From Jatrophihabitans sp. (GTDB lineage Bacteria > Actinomycetota > Actinomycetes > Mycobacteriales > Jatrophihabitantaceae): a stretch of DNA of 64,000 nt. Where the stretch lies: contig JAOPUX010000010.1 in assembly GCA_025963285.1 (NCBI GenBank), positions 1 to 64,000 on the forward strand, written 5' to 3'. Under the pieces are notes generated by a model. The model had not been told where the DNA came from and did no database searches. It saw only the letters and a program-made list of their open reading frames with translations. This document shows positions 25,983 to 35,024 of the stretch, in pieces. The number at the start of each line of letters is the position of its first letter. The stretch's first letter is position 1. The position numbers and the translations under genes were made by a program.

Positions 25983-26297
25983 GTCGTTGGCGGCCACCGC
26001 GGCGGCGATCAGCGGCAGCAGCCGGTCGACATCCGTGGCGGCGGCGCGGAGCTCCACCCAGTCCCGTCGCCCCGGGTCGTGCCGCACCGCCGGGTCGGCA
26101 CCGAAGACCTCCCGCACCTCCCGCCAGCCGGCCGCGGTGATCCTCAGATCCACGCCACCCGGGCCGTCCCAGTGAGCGATCTCGCGGCCGTGCAGGAAGA
26201 TCGCCGGCTTCGGGGCAAAGCGTGACCGGCCGACCTCCACCGGGGCGAGGCGGCGGCACTCGTCGAGCACCGCCTGCCAGACGACATCGACGTCCAT
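25980..26297 (-). CDS. Small conserved protein, possibly DUF5519 (luciferase-like domain)
   Basis: A 105-residue cytoplasmic protein: RSRFAPKPAIFLHGREIAHWDGPGGVDLRIT, followed by DWVELRAAATDVDRLLPLIAAAV. The pattern of a histidine-bearing strand (GREIAHWDG), then LR(I/L)T, then a late W(V)EL resembles short DUF5519/luciferase-family proteins, but this is a tentative match. TACGGT sits 6 nt before the ATG, so the mRNA is probably leaderless. It shares a promoter core with the divergent rhodanese gene; the start codons are only 23 nt apart. Confidence 0.6.
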   Translation of the reverse strand: MDVDVVWQAVLDECRRLAPVEVGRSRFAPKPAIFLHGREIAHWDGPGGVDLRITAAGWREVREVFGADPAVRHDPGRRDWVELRAAATDVDRLLPLIAAAVAAND

Positions 26298-26303
26298 GTC
26301 ACG

Positions 26304-26313
26304 ACCGTAGTCT
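26304..26313. promoter_or_regulatory. Bidirectional leaderless promoter with a shared TA
   Basis: ACCGTAGTCT contains TAGTCT for the plus strand (7 nt before the rhodanese ATG) and TACGGT for the minus strand (6 nt before the DUF5519-like ATG). The two -10 hexamers share the same TA dinucleotide. Confidence 0.7.
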
Positions 26314-26320
26314 CAACGGC

Positions 26321-26626
26321 ATGACTGCGGAACGGATCGACCCGGCCAGTGCACGCCGGCGGCAGCGCAACGGCGAACTCGTCATCGACGTCCGCTCGGC
26401 GCAGGAGTACGCGTCAGGCCACATCGCCGGGGCGGTGAACATCCCGTTCGAAGAGTTGGGTGCCGCCACCCTCCCGGACGGGCCGGTGATGACGACGTGC
26501 GGAGGCGGTGGCCGAGGTGGCCGGGCAGCCGATGCCCTTGTCGAGAGCGGGCATGAGGCGTACTCGATCGACGGGGGCACCCGGGCCTGGCAGGAGCTCG
26601 GCCTACCGATCGAGTCCGCGCTCTGA
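26321..26626 (+). CDS. Single-domain rhodanese-like sulfurtransferase
   Basis: A 101-residue rhodanese domain: VIDVRSAQEYASGHIAGAVNIPFEEL, then the active-site loop TTCGGGGRGGRAADALVESG with Cys60, then DGGTRAWQELGLPIE. It should move a sulfane sulfur from a thiol donor to an acceptor. The six-residue loop CGGGGR is of rhodanese rather than phosphatase length. No ribosome site is present; a -10 at 7 nt indicates a leaderless message. Confidence 0.9.
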   Translation: MTAERIDPASARRRQRNGELVIDVRSAQEYASGHIAGAVNIPFEELGAATLPDGPVMTTCGGGGRGGRAADALVESGHEAYSIDGGTRAWQELGLPIESAL

Positions 26627-26632
26627 TGTGAG

Positions 26633-26664
26633 CGCCTGAGCCGATTCACTGTGCGGCTCAGGCG
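26633..26664. terminator. Hairpin between convergent genes
   Basis: CGCCTGAGCCG-N10-CGGCTCAGGCG, a perfect 11-bp stem between the rhodanese and AlkZ-like stop codons. The latter stop lies in the right arm. Confidence 0.7.
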
Positions 26665-27740
26665 AGGACGACGTCACGCGACCCGGCGTCCGAGGCGAGG
26701 AGTGAGAGCAGGCCGAGCCCCTCGTCCCGGATCGCGTCGTGCTCGCTGCGTGGGATGTCGGCGAGCTGCCTGATCCGCAGCACCGCGGCGGTGCCGGAGC
26801 GCTCGACACGCCACGCCGCTGCCACCGATCCGTCGACGAGCAGCGTGCCGGGCACCGTGCCGTTGGCGGTCTGGATTGCGGCGCGGTGGGCATTGGGGAA
26901 GACGTGCGAGCGGTCGGCGTGTGAGAGCAGCACGTTGTCGAAGTCCGGCAGGAACCGCGGCGGCGCAGGCGTCGACGCGGGTGGCCGGGGCGCCTGGGGT
27001 ACGTCGAAGAGCTCGCGCCCACGCTCGTCGCGCAGGACGGTGAGCTGCGGGCGGAGCCGGTCGAGCACGCGGGCCATCCCGGGCACCTTCGCCCAGGCCA
27101 CCGCGTCGGCGGCCGTAGCGGGGCCGAATGCGGCGAGGTAGCGCACCAGCACGGCGTCCCAGCTCGACTCGCCGAGCGGGCGTCCCAGCCAGTGCTCGGC
27201 CGTCGTGAGCGTGGTGGCCCCGGCGCCGTCCCAGAGCCCGCGCGGTGGGACCTGCACGAGCGGCAGCAGCGAGCGGGCGGCGTGGGCGAGTGCGGCGGGC
27301 TCGTTGTCGGGGAAGGTGGCCGAGAGCGCCAGGCCGAGGTTCTTGGGCGTGTGTGGCTGCGCCTCCAGGATCTCGCGGGCCAGCACCGCCAGCCGTTGGA
27401 GGTCAACCCCGACGAGCGCGCGTGCCCACCGCGGAGCCGTCAGCTCCTTCATCACGATCGGCATCGTCAGCGGGCGCAGCAGCAGCGCGTCGTCGGCGCT
27501 GACGAGGTGGATCGTGCTGCGCATCAACGCGATCCGCACGGTGCGGCGGGTGGCCAGCAGGCGGGACAGTGTCAGCGGGTCGAAGGACCGTAGCCGCGAC
27601 CAGAGCGCGGTGTAGGGGGAGCGCGGTGTCTGGGCCTGCAACCCGACGAGGTGCTCCACCGCCTTCAGTGGCGACAGCGGTGACCGTTCCAGCAGCAGCT
27701 GCCGGGCGAGCAGTGCCCGATTCCGCTCCCGCCCGTCCAC
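26658..27740 (-). CDS. Winged-helix protein, AlkZ/AlkX-like DNA glycosylase family
   Basis: A 360-residue protein of the HTH_42 family. The segment RNRALLARQLLLERSPLSPLKAVEHLVGLQAQTPRSPYTALWSRL holds the Gln-Ala-Gln motif that is catalytic in AlkZ-type glycosylases, which excise bulky alkylated bases and interstrand crosslinks. The rest comprises winged-helix domains (TMPIVMKELTAPRWARALVGVD and a later SSWDAVLVRYLAAFGPATAADAVAW) and a C-terminal beta domain (GTLLVDGSVAAAWRVERSGTAAVLRI). The GTG at 27740 is chosen because the frame's earlier TTG lies inside a hairpin stem and CACAAT sits 6 nt before the GTG. It is probably a repair enzyme for self-made or environmental alkylators. Confidence 0.82.
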   Translation of the reverse strand: MDGRERNRALLARQLLLERSPLSPLKAVEHLVGLQAQTPRSPYTALWSRLRSFDPLTLSRLLATRRTVRIALMRSTIHLVSADDALLLRPLTMPIVMKELTAPRWARALVGVDLQRLAVLAREILEAQPHTPKNLGLALSATFPDNEPAALAHAARSLLPLVQVPPRGLWDGAGATTLTTAEHWLGRPLGESSWDAVLVRYLAAFGPATAADAVAWAKVPGMARVLDRLRPQLTVLRDERGRELFDVPQAPRPPASTPAPPRFLPDFDNVLLSHADRSHVFPNAHRAAIQTANGTVPGTLLVDGSVAAAWRVERSGTAAVLRIRQLADIPRSEHDAIRDEGLGLLSLLASDAGSRDVVLA

Positions 27741-27744
27741 CGCC

Positions 27745-27793
27745 CGATTGTGCAACTTTCACCGCCTTCAGGGCGGTGAAAGTTGCACAATCG
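27745..27793. terminator. Perfect 22-bp hairpin, family 1
   Basis: Arms 27745-27766 and 27772-27793 pair perfectly around the 5-nt loop TTCAG. The left arm starts CGATTGTGCAACTTT and ends CCGCC. It follows the aminotransferase stop codon by 6 nt and overlaps the -10 of the next gene. A covarying copy lies at 54920-54970. Confidence 0.88.
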
Positions 27794-27799
27794 CTGAAA

Positions 27800-29170
27800 T
27801 CAGGCGCCGGTGTAGTACGAGTCGGCCACGTCGAGCGCCGAGTCGAGGATAGCGAGCCCCTCGCGCAGCTCCGTCTCGCTGATGACGCAGGGCGGCACCA
27901 CGTGGGTGCGGTTGAAGTGGGTGAACGGCCAGAGCCCCTGCTTCTTGCACGCGGCGGCGAAGGCGTTCATCGGGGCGGCGGCATCACCGGCGGCGTTGTA
28001 GGGCACCAGCGGCTCGCGGGTCTCCCGGTCACGGACGAGCTCAAGTGCCCAGAACGTGCCGAGGCCGCGGACCTCGCCGACCGACGGGTGCTTGTCGGCG
28101 ATCTTGGCCAGCTCCGGGCCGATGACGTCGACACCGAGGGCCCGGGAGTGCTCGACGATGCCCTCCTCCTTGAAGATGTTGATCGACGCGACGGCCGAGG
28201 CGCAGGCCAGCGGGTGACCCGAGTAGGTGAGGCCGCCGGGGTACACACGCTCGTCGAAGGTCGAGGCCACCGTGTCGGAGATGACGACACCACCGAGCGG
28301 GACGTAGCCGGAGTTGACGCCCTTGGCGAAGGTGATCAGGTCCGGCGTCACTCCCCAGTGCTGGATGGCGAACCACTCGCCGCAGCGGGCGAAGCCGCTC
28401 ATGACCTCGTCGGCGATGAGCAGGATGCCATGCTCATCACACAGCGCCCGGACACCGGCCAGATAGCCCGGCGGCGGCACCAGGATGCCGTTGGTGCCGA
28501 CGACCGGCTCCAAGATGATCGCGGCGATCGTGCCGGCGCCCTCGACCATGATCGTGTCGCGCAGGTGTTGCAGGGCTCGCTCGGTCTCCTCCTCGGGCGT
28601 GGCCGAGTAGAACTGCGAGCGGTACGGGTACGGCCCCCAGAAGTGCACGATGCCGGGGATCGTCGCGGGCTCCGTGCCCCAGCGCCGCGGATCGCCGGTC
28701 AGTCCGATCACCCCGTGGGTGGCGCCATGGTAGCTGCGGTACGTCGCCAGGATCTTGTGCTTGCCGGTGTGCAGCCGCGCCAGCCGGATCGCGTTCTCGT
28801 TGGCCTCCGCGCCCGCGTTGGTGAAGAACACCTTGGAGAGGCCGTCACCGGCCACCTCGGTGATCAGCCGGGCCGCCTCGGAGCGTGCATCGTTGGCGAA
28901 GGAGGGCTGGATAGTCGTCATCCGCTGCGCGTACTCGGCGATGGCGGCGACAAGCTTCGGGTGCTGGTAGCCGATGTTGACGTTGACCAGCTGCGAGGAG
29001 AAGTCGAGGTACTCGTTGCCGGCGTAGTCGGTGAAGTGCGAGCCGAGCGCGGTGGCGATCGGCAGCGGGTCGATCAGCGCCTGCGCCGACCACGAGTGGA
29101 AGACGTGCGCGCGGTCCAGGGAGCGGACCGTCGCCTCGTCGGTGGGGATCGAATCCAGCGGGTTGCTCAT
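27800..29170 (-). CDS. Class III (omega) aminotransferase
   Basis: A 456-residue PLP-dependent aminotransferase of the aspartate-aminotransferase-superfamily class III, acting on omega-amino acids such as beta-alanine, GABA or beta-aminoisobutyrate with pyruvate or 2-oxoglutarate. The PLP-phosphate segment is TNAGAEANENAIRLAR, the Schiff-base Lys is in ITFAKGVNSGYVPLGG, and LIADEVMSGFARCGEWFA carries the cofactor Asp. The ATG follows GGAG by 6 nt. It starts 9 nt after the stop of the semialdehyde dehydrogenase gene, so the pair would convert an omega-amino acid to a semialdehyde and then to an acyl-CoA. Confidence 0.92.
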   Translation of the reverse strand: MSNPLDSIPTDEATVRSLDRAHVFHSWSAQALIDPLPIATALGSHFTDYAGNEYLDFSSQLVNVNIGYQHPKLVAAIAEYAQRMTTIQPSFANDARSEAARLITEVAGDGLSKVFFTNAGAEANENAIRLARLHTGKHKILATYRSYHGATHGVIGLTGDPRRWGTEPATIPGIVHFWGPYPYRSQFYSATPEEETERALQHLRDTIMVEGAGTIAAIILEPVVGTNGILVPPPGYLAGVRALCDEHGILLIADEVMSGFARCGEWFAIQHWGVTPDLITFAKGVNSGYVPLGGVVISDTVASTFDERVYPGGLTYSGHPLACASAVASINIFKEEGIVEHSRALGVDVIGPELAKIADKHPSVGEVRGLGTFWALELVRDRETREPLVPYNAAGDAAAPMNAFAAACKKQGLWPFTHFNRTHVVPPCVISETELREGLAILDSALDVADSYYTGA

Positions 29171-29179
29171 CGGGACTCC

Positions 29180-30670
29180 TTAGCGCGTGCGAGGGAAGCC
29201 GAGGTCGATCGTCGACGTGGCCGGGTCGGGCCAGCGTGACGTGACGACCTTGCCACGGGTGTAGAAGTTGATGCCCTCCGGCCCGTACATGTGGGTGTCG
29301 CCGAAGAGCGAGGCCTTCCAGCCACCGAAGGAGTAGTAGGCAACCGGCACGGGGATCGGCACATTGATGCCGACCATGCCCACCTCGACGTCGAACTGGA
29401 ACTGCCGCGCCGCGCCACCGTCGCGGGTGAAGAGCGCGACACCGTTGGCGTACTGGTTCTTGTTGATCAACGCGACCGCCTCGTCGTAGGTCGAGGCGCG
29501 CACCACGCAGAGCACGGGGCCGAAGATCTCGTCGGTGTAGACCTCCATCTCCGGGGTCACCGCGTCCAGCAGCGTGGTGCCGAGGAAGAAGCCGTCGGCG
29601 GGGACGTCTGCCTCGCGGCCGTCGACCACCACGGTGGCGCCGGAGGTGGCACCGGAGGCGATGTAGCCGGCCACCTTGTCACGGTGCTCGCGGGTGATCA
29701 GCGGCCCCATCTCCGAGTCCGGGTCGGCGCCGTTGCCGATGCGCAGCTTGGGCAGGCGGGCGGCGATGGCGTCGACGAGGGAGTCGCCGATGTCGCCGAC
29801 GGCCACGGCCACCGAGATCGCCATGCAGCGCTCACCGGCTGCACCGTAGGCGGCCGAGACGGCAGCGTCGGCGGCCATGTCGATGTCGGCGTCGGGCAGC
29901 ACGACCATGTGGTTCTTGGCGCCGCCGAGGGCCTGGACGCGCTTGCCCTGCTTGGTGCCCGTCTCGTAGATGTACTGCGCGATCGGCGTCGAGCCGACGA
30001 AGCTGACCGCCGCGACATCGGGGTGGGTGAGCAGCCCGTCGACGGCCTCCTTGTCGCCCTGCAGCACGGTGAAGACGCCGTCGGGCAGGCCGGCCTTCTT
30101 CCACAGGCGGGCCAGGAACATCGCCGCGGACGGATCCTTCTCCGACGGCTTGAGGATGAAGGCGTTGCCGGTGGCGATGGCGTTGGCGCACATCCACAGC
30201 GGCACCATCGCGGGGAAGTTGAAGGGCGTGATGCCGGCGACCACGCCGAGTGGCTGGCGGATCGAGTAGACGTCGACCCCGGTGGCGGCCTGCTCGCTGA
30301 AGCCGCCCTTCATCAGCTGCGGCACGCCACAGGCGAACTCGACGTTCTCCAGCCCGCGGGCGATCTCACCGAGGGCGTCTGCCGTGACCTTGCCGTGCTC
30401 AGCGGTGACGATCGCGGCCAGCTCGTCGGCGCCGTCGTGCAGCAGCTGCCGGAACGCGAAGAGCACCGCCGAGCGACGCGACAGCGACGCCGAGCGCCAC
30501 TCCGCGGCAGCGGCGACGGCCGATGCGACGGCGGTGTCGACCTCGGCGGCGGAGGCCAGTGCGACCTCCGCGGAGACGAGGCCGGTGGCGGGGTTGAAGA
30601 CGGGCGAGGTGCGGCCGGAGGTGCCGGCGACTTCGGCGCCGTCGATCCAGTGCGGGATACGGGTGCTCAT
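29180..30670 (-). CDS. mmsA: CoA-acylating methylmalonate-semialdehyde dehydrogenase
   Basis: A 496-residue aldehyde dehydrogenase of the MmsA type, which oxidises methylmalonate or malonate semialdehyde to propionyl- or acetyl-CoA with NAD+. Diagnostic segments are [55 protein letters not shown] and the nucleophile Cys in [11 protein letters not shown]. The frame extends 12 codons beyond, but [11 protein letters not shown] at 30670 is the family start and TATCGT lies 7 nt before it (leaderless). It forms an operon with the following aminotransferase and is divergent from a MocR regulator, which fits valine, beta-alanine or thymine-type catabolism. Confidence 0.93.
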   Translation of the reverse strand: MSTRIPHWIDGAEVAGTSGRTSPVFNPATGLVSAEVALASAAEVDTAVASAVAAAAEWRSASLSRRSAVLFAFRQLLHDGADELAAIVTAEHGKVTADALGEIARGLENVEFACGVPQLMKGGFSEQAATGVDVYSIRQPLGVVAGITPFNFPAMVPLWMCANAIATGNAFILKPSEKDPSAAMFLARLWKKAGLPDGVFTVLQGDKEAVDGLLTHPDVAAVSFVGSTPIAQYIYETGTKQGKRVQALGGAKNHMVVLPDADIDMAADAAVSAAYGAAGERCMAISVAVAVGDIGDSLVDAIAARLPKLRIGNGADPDSEMGPLITREHRDKVAGYIASGATSGATVVVDGREADVPADGFFLGTTLLDAVTPEMEVYTDEIFGPVLCVVRASTYDEAVALINKNQYANGVALFTRDGGAARQFQFDVEVGMVGINVPIPVPVAYYSFGGWKASLFGDTHMYGPEGINFYTRGKVVTSRWPDPATSTIDLGFPRTR

Positions 30671-30677
30671 GCCGACC

Positions 30678-30729
30678 ACGATACGTGCCAGGTATGTACC
30701 CCACAATCGTAGTATTGCTATGTTACATA
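30678..30729. promoter_or_regulatory. Divergent mmsA/mocR promoter region with two palindromes
   Basis: It contains the mmsA -10 (TATCGT on the minus strand, 30678-30683), a palindrome GGTATGTACC (30691-30700), and TATGTTACATA (30719-30729). The latter's TATGTT is also the putative leaderless -10 of the regulator gene, 6 nt before its ATG. TATGTNAC is repeated directly in both. These are candidate MocR sites controlling both directions. Confidence 0.6.
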
Positions 30730-30730
30730 G

Positions 30731-32080
30731 ATGGACCGCATCGTGTTATCCGCTCTGGAGGAGCAGCTCGATGCCCCGACGGCCCGGGGCCTGGCCCATG
30801 CCGTCAGCCGGGCGATCCGAGCCGGGGCGCTGACACCGGGCGCCCAGCTGCCGCCGATCCGCACCGTCGCCACCGAGCTGGGGCTCTCACCCACCACCGT
30901 GAGCGCGGCCTGGGGGCTGCTGGCCCGCTCCGGCACGATCCGCACCGACGGCCGGCGCGGGACCACGGTGGCCGAGCCCACCAGGGTCGGCTCGCCGCGC
31001 TATGAGCGTGCCCTCGACCGGCACGCCGACTTCGCCCTCGACCTCTCCACCGGTGTCCCGGACGCGGCGCTGCTCCCGGACCTCACCCGCGCGCTCGGCT
31101 CGATCGGAGTCGCCACCGCGCCGGGCAGCTACCTCGACGATCCGGTGCTCCCCGAGCTGATCGAGACGCTGCGCGCCGACTGGCCCTACGACGCCGAGGA
31201 GCTGACCGTCGTCGACGGCGCCATGGACGGCATCGAGCTCGCCACCCGGGTGCTAGTGCGCTTCGGGGACCGCGTCGTCGTCGAGCAGCCCGGGTTCCCG
31301 CCGCTGCTCGACCTGCTCGAGGCGAGCGGGGCCGAGGTGGTCGGCGTCCCGGTCGACGAGGAGGGGCTCGCGGCCGACGGACTGCGGTCCGCGCTGGCCG
31401 ACGGGCCGGTGGTGGCCGTCTATCTGCAGCCGCGGGCGCAGAACCCCACCGGCGTCTCGCTGACCCCGCGCCGGGCGAAGGAGCTCGCTGCGGCGCTGCG
31501 GCACAGCGACGCGGTGGTGATCGAGGACGACTCCGCCGGCGCCGTGGCGATGGCAGCACCGATCAGCCTCGGCTCGTGGCTGCCGGGGCGCACGCTGCAT
31601 GTCCGCAGCTTCGCCAAGTCCCACGGTCCCGACCTGCGCATGGCCGCGCTGAGCGGGTCGTCCGAGCTCGTCGGACGGATCACGGCGCTGCGCCGCCTCG
31701 GCCAGGGCTGGAGCAGCCGGCTGCTCCAGCGGCTGCTGCTGAGCCTGCTCACCGACCCGGCCTCGGCGGCCTCGGTGGCCGCGGCCCGTGCCGAGTACGC
31801 CCGTCGCCGCGCGGTACTGGTGGCGGAGCTGGCCCAGGCCGGCGTCGAAGTCGGTGGGAGTGACGGCATCAACCTCTGGCTGCCGGTGCAGGACGAGACG
31901 GCGGCGGTGGTGCGACTGGCCAGCCAGGGAGTGGGCGTCACGCCGGGCGCGCCCTTCGCGGTGCTGCCCGACCAACCGCCGCACGTCCGGGTGACCTGCG
32001 GCCTGTTGCGTGACGGCCAGGCCGAGGTGGCGGCCACGCTCGCGGCGGCGGCCCGCGGCACGGTCCGCGTCTCCGTCTAG
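30731..32080 (+). CDS. MocR-family regulator (GntR winged helix fused to class I aminotransferase fold)
   Basis: A 449-residue fusion. Residues 15-80 are a GntR-type winged helix ([43 protein letters not shown]). The remainder is an aminotransferase fold that binds PLP, with the probable Schiff-base Lys in [20 protein letters not shown] and the cofactor Asp/Tyr segment in [19 protein letters not shown] and VIEDDSAGA. MocR proteins sense PLP-amine adducts and switch transcription; they are not usually enzymes. Being divergent from the semialdehyde dehydrogenase/aminotransferase operon, it is likely its activator, with the amino acid substrate as signal (inference from GabR-like systems). Confidence 0.9.
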   Translation: MDRIVLSALEEQLDAPTARGLAHAVSRAIRAGALTPGAQLPPIRTVATELGLSPTTVSAAWGLLARSGTIRTDGRRGTTVAEPTRVGSPRYERALDRHADFALDLSTGVPDAALLPDLTRALGSIGVATAPGSYLDDPVLPELIETLRADWPYDAEELTVVDGAMDGIELATRVLVRFGDRVVVEQPGFPPLLDLLEASGAEVVGVPVDEEGLAADGLRSALADGPVVAVYLQPRAQNPTGVSLTPRRAKELAAALRHSDAVVIEDDSAGAVAMAAPISLGSWLPGRTLHVRSFAKSHGPDLRMAALSGSSELVGRITALRRLGQGWSSRLLQRLLLSLLTDPASAASVAAARAEYARRRAVLVAELAQAGVEVGGSDGINLWLPVQDETAAVVRLASQGVGVTPGAPFAVLPDQPPHVRVTCGLLRDGQAEVAATLAAAARGTVRVSV

Positions 32081-32104
32081 GCCGTCGGGTGGGTGTTGCC
32101 GCGT

Positions 32105-32149
32105 TTGAACGACGGGTTGTAGTACCGCGTATGACAAAGCGTCGTTCAA
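32105..32149. repeat. Inverted repeat in the mocR-HHE intergenic region
   Basis: TTGAACGACG (32105-32114) pairs with CGTCGTTCAA (32140-32149) around a 25-nt loop. It may end the mocR transcript. The rest of the 200-nt gap (32150-32280) is GC-rich, and apart from the ribosome site GGGAGG before the next gene I see nothing in it. Confidence 0.5.
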
Positions 32150-32280
32150 TCTGGAGGTGCCACCCCGTGCCCAGAGATGACGCGCTTAGCCCGCGCCACG
32201 CCCGGAGGGGGTAGACGGGCGCCGCCGCCAGGGCGCATGGTGGGCGGATCGCATCGAGACCCGAGCTGGGGAGGTAGGCG

Positions 32281-32733
32281 ATGGAACCGACCGCCGTGCG
32301 CGACCTCGACGCCGTCCGCCGTCGCCGCGCAGAACTGCGCGAGTCGATCGCCCTGCTCCGCTCCGCACTCGCGGCTCCGAGCGCCGAGCCGGTGGTCTGG
32401 GGCGAGCGGGTGCAGCAGGAGCTGGCCCGCCTCGCGCTCGACTTCATCGAGCACGTCGAGGTGACCGAGGGCCCCGCCGGACTGCACGAGAGCGTCATCG
32501 AATCCTCACCGCGGCTGAGTCATGCCGTGGACGTGCTCACCGCCGAGCACGAGGAGCTGGAGGCGCAGATCGCCGCGCTCTCGGCCGTCGCGGAGGCCCC
32601 GGTGATGGCCGCTGACGTCGAGGCGATCACGGCCCAGGGCTCCGAACTCGTCGGGCTGCTCGTCAAGCATCGCCAGCGTGGCGCCGACCTCGTCTACGAA
32701 GCCTTCCAGCAGGATCTCGGCACCGGCGATTGA
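32281..32733 (+). CDS. Hypothetical helical protein, hemerythrin-like pattern
   Basis: A 150-residue, almost entirely alpha-helical cytoplasmic protein preceded by GGGAGG. Four helices are predicted. Histidine and glutamate pairs occur as FIEHVEVTEG, AEHEELEAQI and VKHRQRGADLVYEAFQ, a spacing that recalls a four-helix hemerythrin/HHE fold. A full set of iron ligands cannot be assigned, so oxygen or metal binding is only a suggestion. It converges on the GtrA gene with 14 nt between stops. Confidence 0.55.
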   Translation: MEPTAVRDLDAVRRRRAELRESIALLRSALAAPSAEPVVWGERVQQELARLALDFIEHVEVTEGPAGLHESVIESSPRLSHAVDVLTAEHEELEAQIAALSAVAEAPVMAADVEAITAQGSELVGLLVKHRQRGADLVYEAFQQDLGTGD

Positions 32734-32747
32734 GCGTGCCTGCCGAC

Positions 32748-33248
32748 CTACTCGCTCAGCTCCGCGTCTAGGTCGATGGATTCGACGGGGTCGTGGACCT
32801 TGTCCGGGTGCAGGAAGACGAAGCGCTTGTAGGACCAGAAGCGGAAGATCGTGCCGAGGCCGATCGTCAGGAAGTTGACCCAGAAGACCACGCCGCTGCC
32901 ATGGCTGTAATGCAGCGGGTAGACGAAGAGCGCGATGATCAACTCGGAGACGACCAGCACGATGAGGTTGATCAGGAAGAAGAAGGAGGTCTCGCGGGCG
33001 ATGCTCGAGCGCGCCCGGTGCGAGAACGAGAAGTATCGGTTGCCGAGGTAGGAAAAGACCATCGCCACCAGCGTGGAGATGCACTTGGCCTTCAGCGCAC
33101 CATGCGGGGCGAGCCAGCCGAAGATGCCGAGGTCGATCGCCAGGCCGAGGACGCCGATCAGACCGAACGCGCCCACCTCTTTCCAGAGGATGCGTCCGGA
33201 CGAGCTCAGGCGGTGCCAGAGCGAAGTCGGGGGGATTGTCTCGTCCAT
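32748..33248 (-). CDS. GtrA-family membrane protein
   Basis: A 166-residue protein with four hydrophobic segments in the GtrA pattern: FGLIGVLGLAIDLGIFGWLAPHG, AKCISTLVAMVFSYLGNRYFSF, FFFLINLIVLVVSELIIALFVY, and VVFWVNFLTIGLGTIFRFWSYKRFVF, with the family's aromatic-basic FSYLGNRYFSF and FWSYKRFVF. GtrA-type proteins are thought to move lipid-linked sugars across the membrane for surface polysaccharide or wall decoration. The start at 33248 (MDETIPP) is chosen over a longer open frame that crosses a promoter-like TATGTT. A TAGGCT hexamer lies 10 nt upstream of the ATG. Confidence 0.88.
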   Translation of the reverse strand: MDETIPPTSLWHRLSSSGRILWKEVGAFGLIGVLGLAIDLGIFGWLAPHGALKAKCISTLVAMVFSYLGNRYFSFSHRARSSIARETSFFFLINLIVLVVSELIIALFVYPLHYSHGSGVVFWVNFLTIGLGTIFRFWSYKRFVFLHPDKVHDPVESIDLDAELSE

Positions 33249-33305
33249 GAGGAGGCTCAGCCTACCGGCGGGTACCTGAACATAACGTGCCCCTTCACCT
33301 CCCAC

Positions 33306-33311
33306 TAAGCT
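33306..33311 (+). promoter_or_regulatory. Leaderless -10 element for purK
   Basis: TAAGCT lies 8 nt before the GTG at 33320, and no ribosome site is present. Confidence 0.5.
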
Positions 33312-33319
33312 GCGACCTC

Positions 33320-34480
33320 GTGGATGCCCGTACCGGACTGCCCGTGGTCGGGATGGTCGGCGCCGGCCAGCTGGCCCGGATGACCCACCAGGCAGCGATA
33401 CCGCTCGGCCAGTCGCTGCGCATCCTCGCCGACTCGGCCGAGGACGGCGCGGCCGTCGTCGCCAGTGATGTGCTGGTGGGCGACTACCGCTCGCTGGAGG
33501 ACCTGCGCGCCTTCGCGGTGGGGTGCGACGTCGTCACCTGGGATCACGAGCACGTGCCCAACGAGCACATCGCCGCGCTCGAGGCCGAGGGCGTGGTGGT
33601 CCGTCCGGGGCCGGCGGCGCTTCGCTTCGCCCAGGACAAGGCCCAGATGCGTCGCCGGCTCACCGAGCTCGGGGTGCCCTGTCCCCGCTGGGCGCCGATC
33701 GCCACCGTCGAGGCGCTGGCGAGTTTCGGCGACGAGGTCGGCTGGCCGGTGATCGTCAAGGCGGCTCGTGGCGGCTACGACGGCAAGGGCGTCTGGGTGA
33801 TCGCAGCTGCCGAGGACGCCACCGAACTGCTCGAATCCGGCACCGGGCTGATCGTCGAGGAGAAGGTGGCGCTGGCCCGCGAGCTCGCCGCCGACGTGGC
33901 CCGCTCGCCCTGGGGCCAGGGCGCGGTCTGGCCCGTCGTCGAGACGGTGCAGCAGGACGGCATCTGCGTCGAGGTGATCGCCCCGGCCCCGGAGCTCGAC
34001 GACGAGCTGGCCGAGCAGGCTCAGGAGCTGGCGCTGCGGATCGCCGACGAGCTCGGCGTGGTGGGCGTCCTGGCCGTCGAGCTCTTCGAGACCACCGACG
34101 GACGGCTGCTGGTGAACGAGCTGGCGATGCGGCCGCACAACTCCGCGCACTGGACGATCGAGGGCTCGCGCACGTCGCAGTTCGAGCAGCACCTGCGCGC
34201 GGTGCTCGACTACCCGCTGGGCAGCACCGAGCAGACGGCCCCGGTGGTCGTGATGGCGAACCTGCTCGGCGGCCCGGACGGCGTGACGCCCAAGGGCATC
34301 GACGAGCGGGTGCACCACTGCTTCGCCCACTGGCCCGACGTCAAGGTCCACCTCTACGGCAAGGGGTTCCGCCCGGGCCGCAAGGTGGGTCACGTCACCG
34401 CGCTCGGCCATGACCTGAGCGAGGTGCGGGCCCGCGCCCGCGCCGCGGCCGACTACCTGAGCAACGGAGACCAGTCATGA
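33320..34480 (+). CDS. purK: N5-carboxyaminoimidazole ribonucleotide synthase PurK
   Basis: A 386-residue ATP-grasp enzyme that converts AIR, bicarbonate and ATP to N5-CAIR in purine synthesis. It has the N-terminal dinucleotide-like loop [11 protein letters not shown], the ATP-grasp core [15 protein letters not shown], and the metal/substrate region [27 protein letters not shown]. The GTG at 33320 gives the normal N-terminus; the frame's 11 extra upstream codons cross the promoter. Its stop overlaps the purE start (ATGA). Confidence 0.96.
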   Translation: MDARTGLPVVGMVGAGQLARMTHQAAIPLGQSLRILADSAEDGAAVVASDVLVGDYRSLEDLRAFAVGCDVVTWDHEHVPNEHIAALEAEGVVVRPGPAALRFAQDKAQMRRRLTELGVPCPRWAPIATVEALASFGDEVGWPVIVKAARGGYDGKGVWVIAAAEDATELLESGTGLIVEEKVALARELAADVARSPWGQGAVWPVVETVQQDGICVEVIAPAPELDDELAEQAQELALRIADELGVVGVLAVELFETTDGRLLVNELAMRPHNSAHWTIEGSRTSQFEQHLRAVLDYPLGSTEQTAPVVVMANLLGGPDGVTPKGIDERVHHCFAHWPDVKVHLYGKGFRPGRKVGHVTALGHDLSEVRARARAAADYLSNGDQS

Positions 34481-34998
34481 CCGGCGTCGGCCCCGTACCC
34501 AGTGTCGGAATAGTCATGGGCAGCGACTCCGACTGGCCGGTGATGTCCGCTGCCGCCGAGGCGCTGGCCGAGTTCGAGGTGAGCTACGAGGCACACGTGG
34601 TCTCGGCCCATCGCATGCCGGTGGAGATGGTGTCCTACGCCCAGGAGGCAGCCGGGCGCGGCCTCAAGGTGATCATCGCCGGTGCCGGTGGTGCGGCCCA
34701 CCTGCCCGGCATGGTCGCCTCGCTCACGACGCTGCCGGTGATCGGCGTGCCAGTGCCGCTGAAGTACCTCGACGGTATGGACTCCCTGCTCTCGATCGTG
34801 CAGATGCCGGCGGGGGTGCCGGTGGCCACCGTCTCCATCGGCGGCGCTCGCAATGCCGGGCTGCTCGCGGTGCGTGTCCTCGCCACGGCCGACCCGCTGC
34901 TGGCCGAGCGGATGGCGCGCTTCCAGCGTGAACTCGGTGACGTCGCCCGGGAGAAGGACGCCGCGCTGCAGCAGCGACTCGGCGGCCCGTCCGCCTGA
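34477..34998 (+). CDS. purE: N5-CAIR mutase PurE
   Basis: A 173-residue class I PurE that isomerises N5-CAIR to CAIR, the step after PurK. Signature segments are [48 protein letters not shown] and [23 protein letters not shown]. It is translationally coupled to purK by the ATGA overlap, which confirms the two-step route rather than the single-step AIR carboxylase. Confidence 0.97.
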   Translation: MTGVGPVPSVGIVMGSDSDWPVMSAAAEALAEFEVSYEAHVVSAHRMPVEMVSYAQEAAGRGLKVIIAGAGGAAHLPGMVASLTTLPVIGVPVPLKYLDGMDSLLSIVQMPAGVPVATVSIGGARNAGLLAVRVLATADPLLAERMARFQRELGDVAREKDAALQQRLGGPSA

Positions 34999-35024
34999 AC
35001 CTCGGCGGTCCGTAGTGTGACGGG

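Noticed and set aside
32150..32280. Riboswitch in the structured GC-rich leader before the helical protein gene
   Set aside because: Some short stems can be drawn, but no conserved core of a known class is recognised and the pairings are weak.
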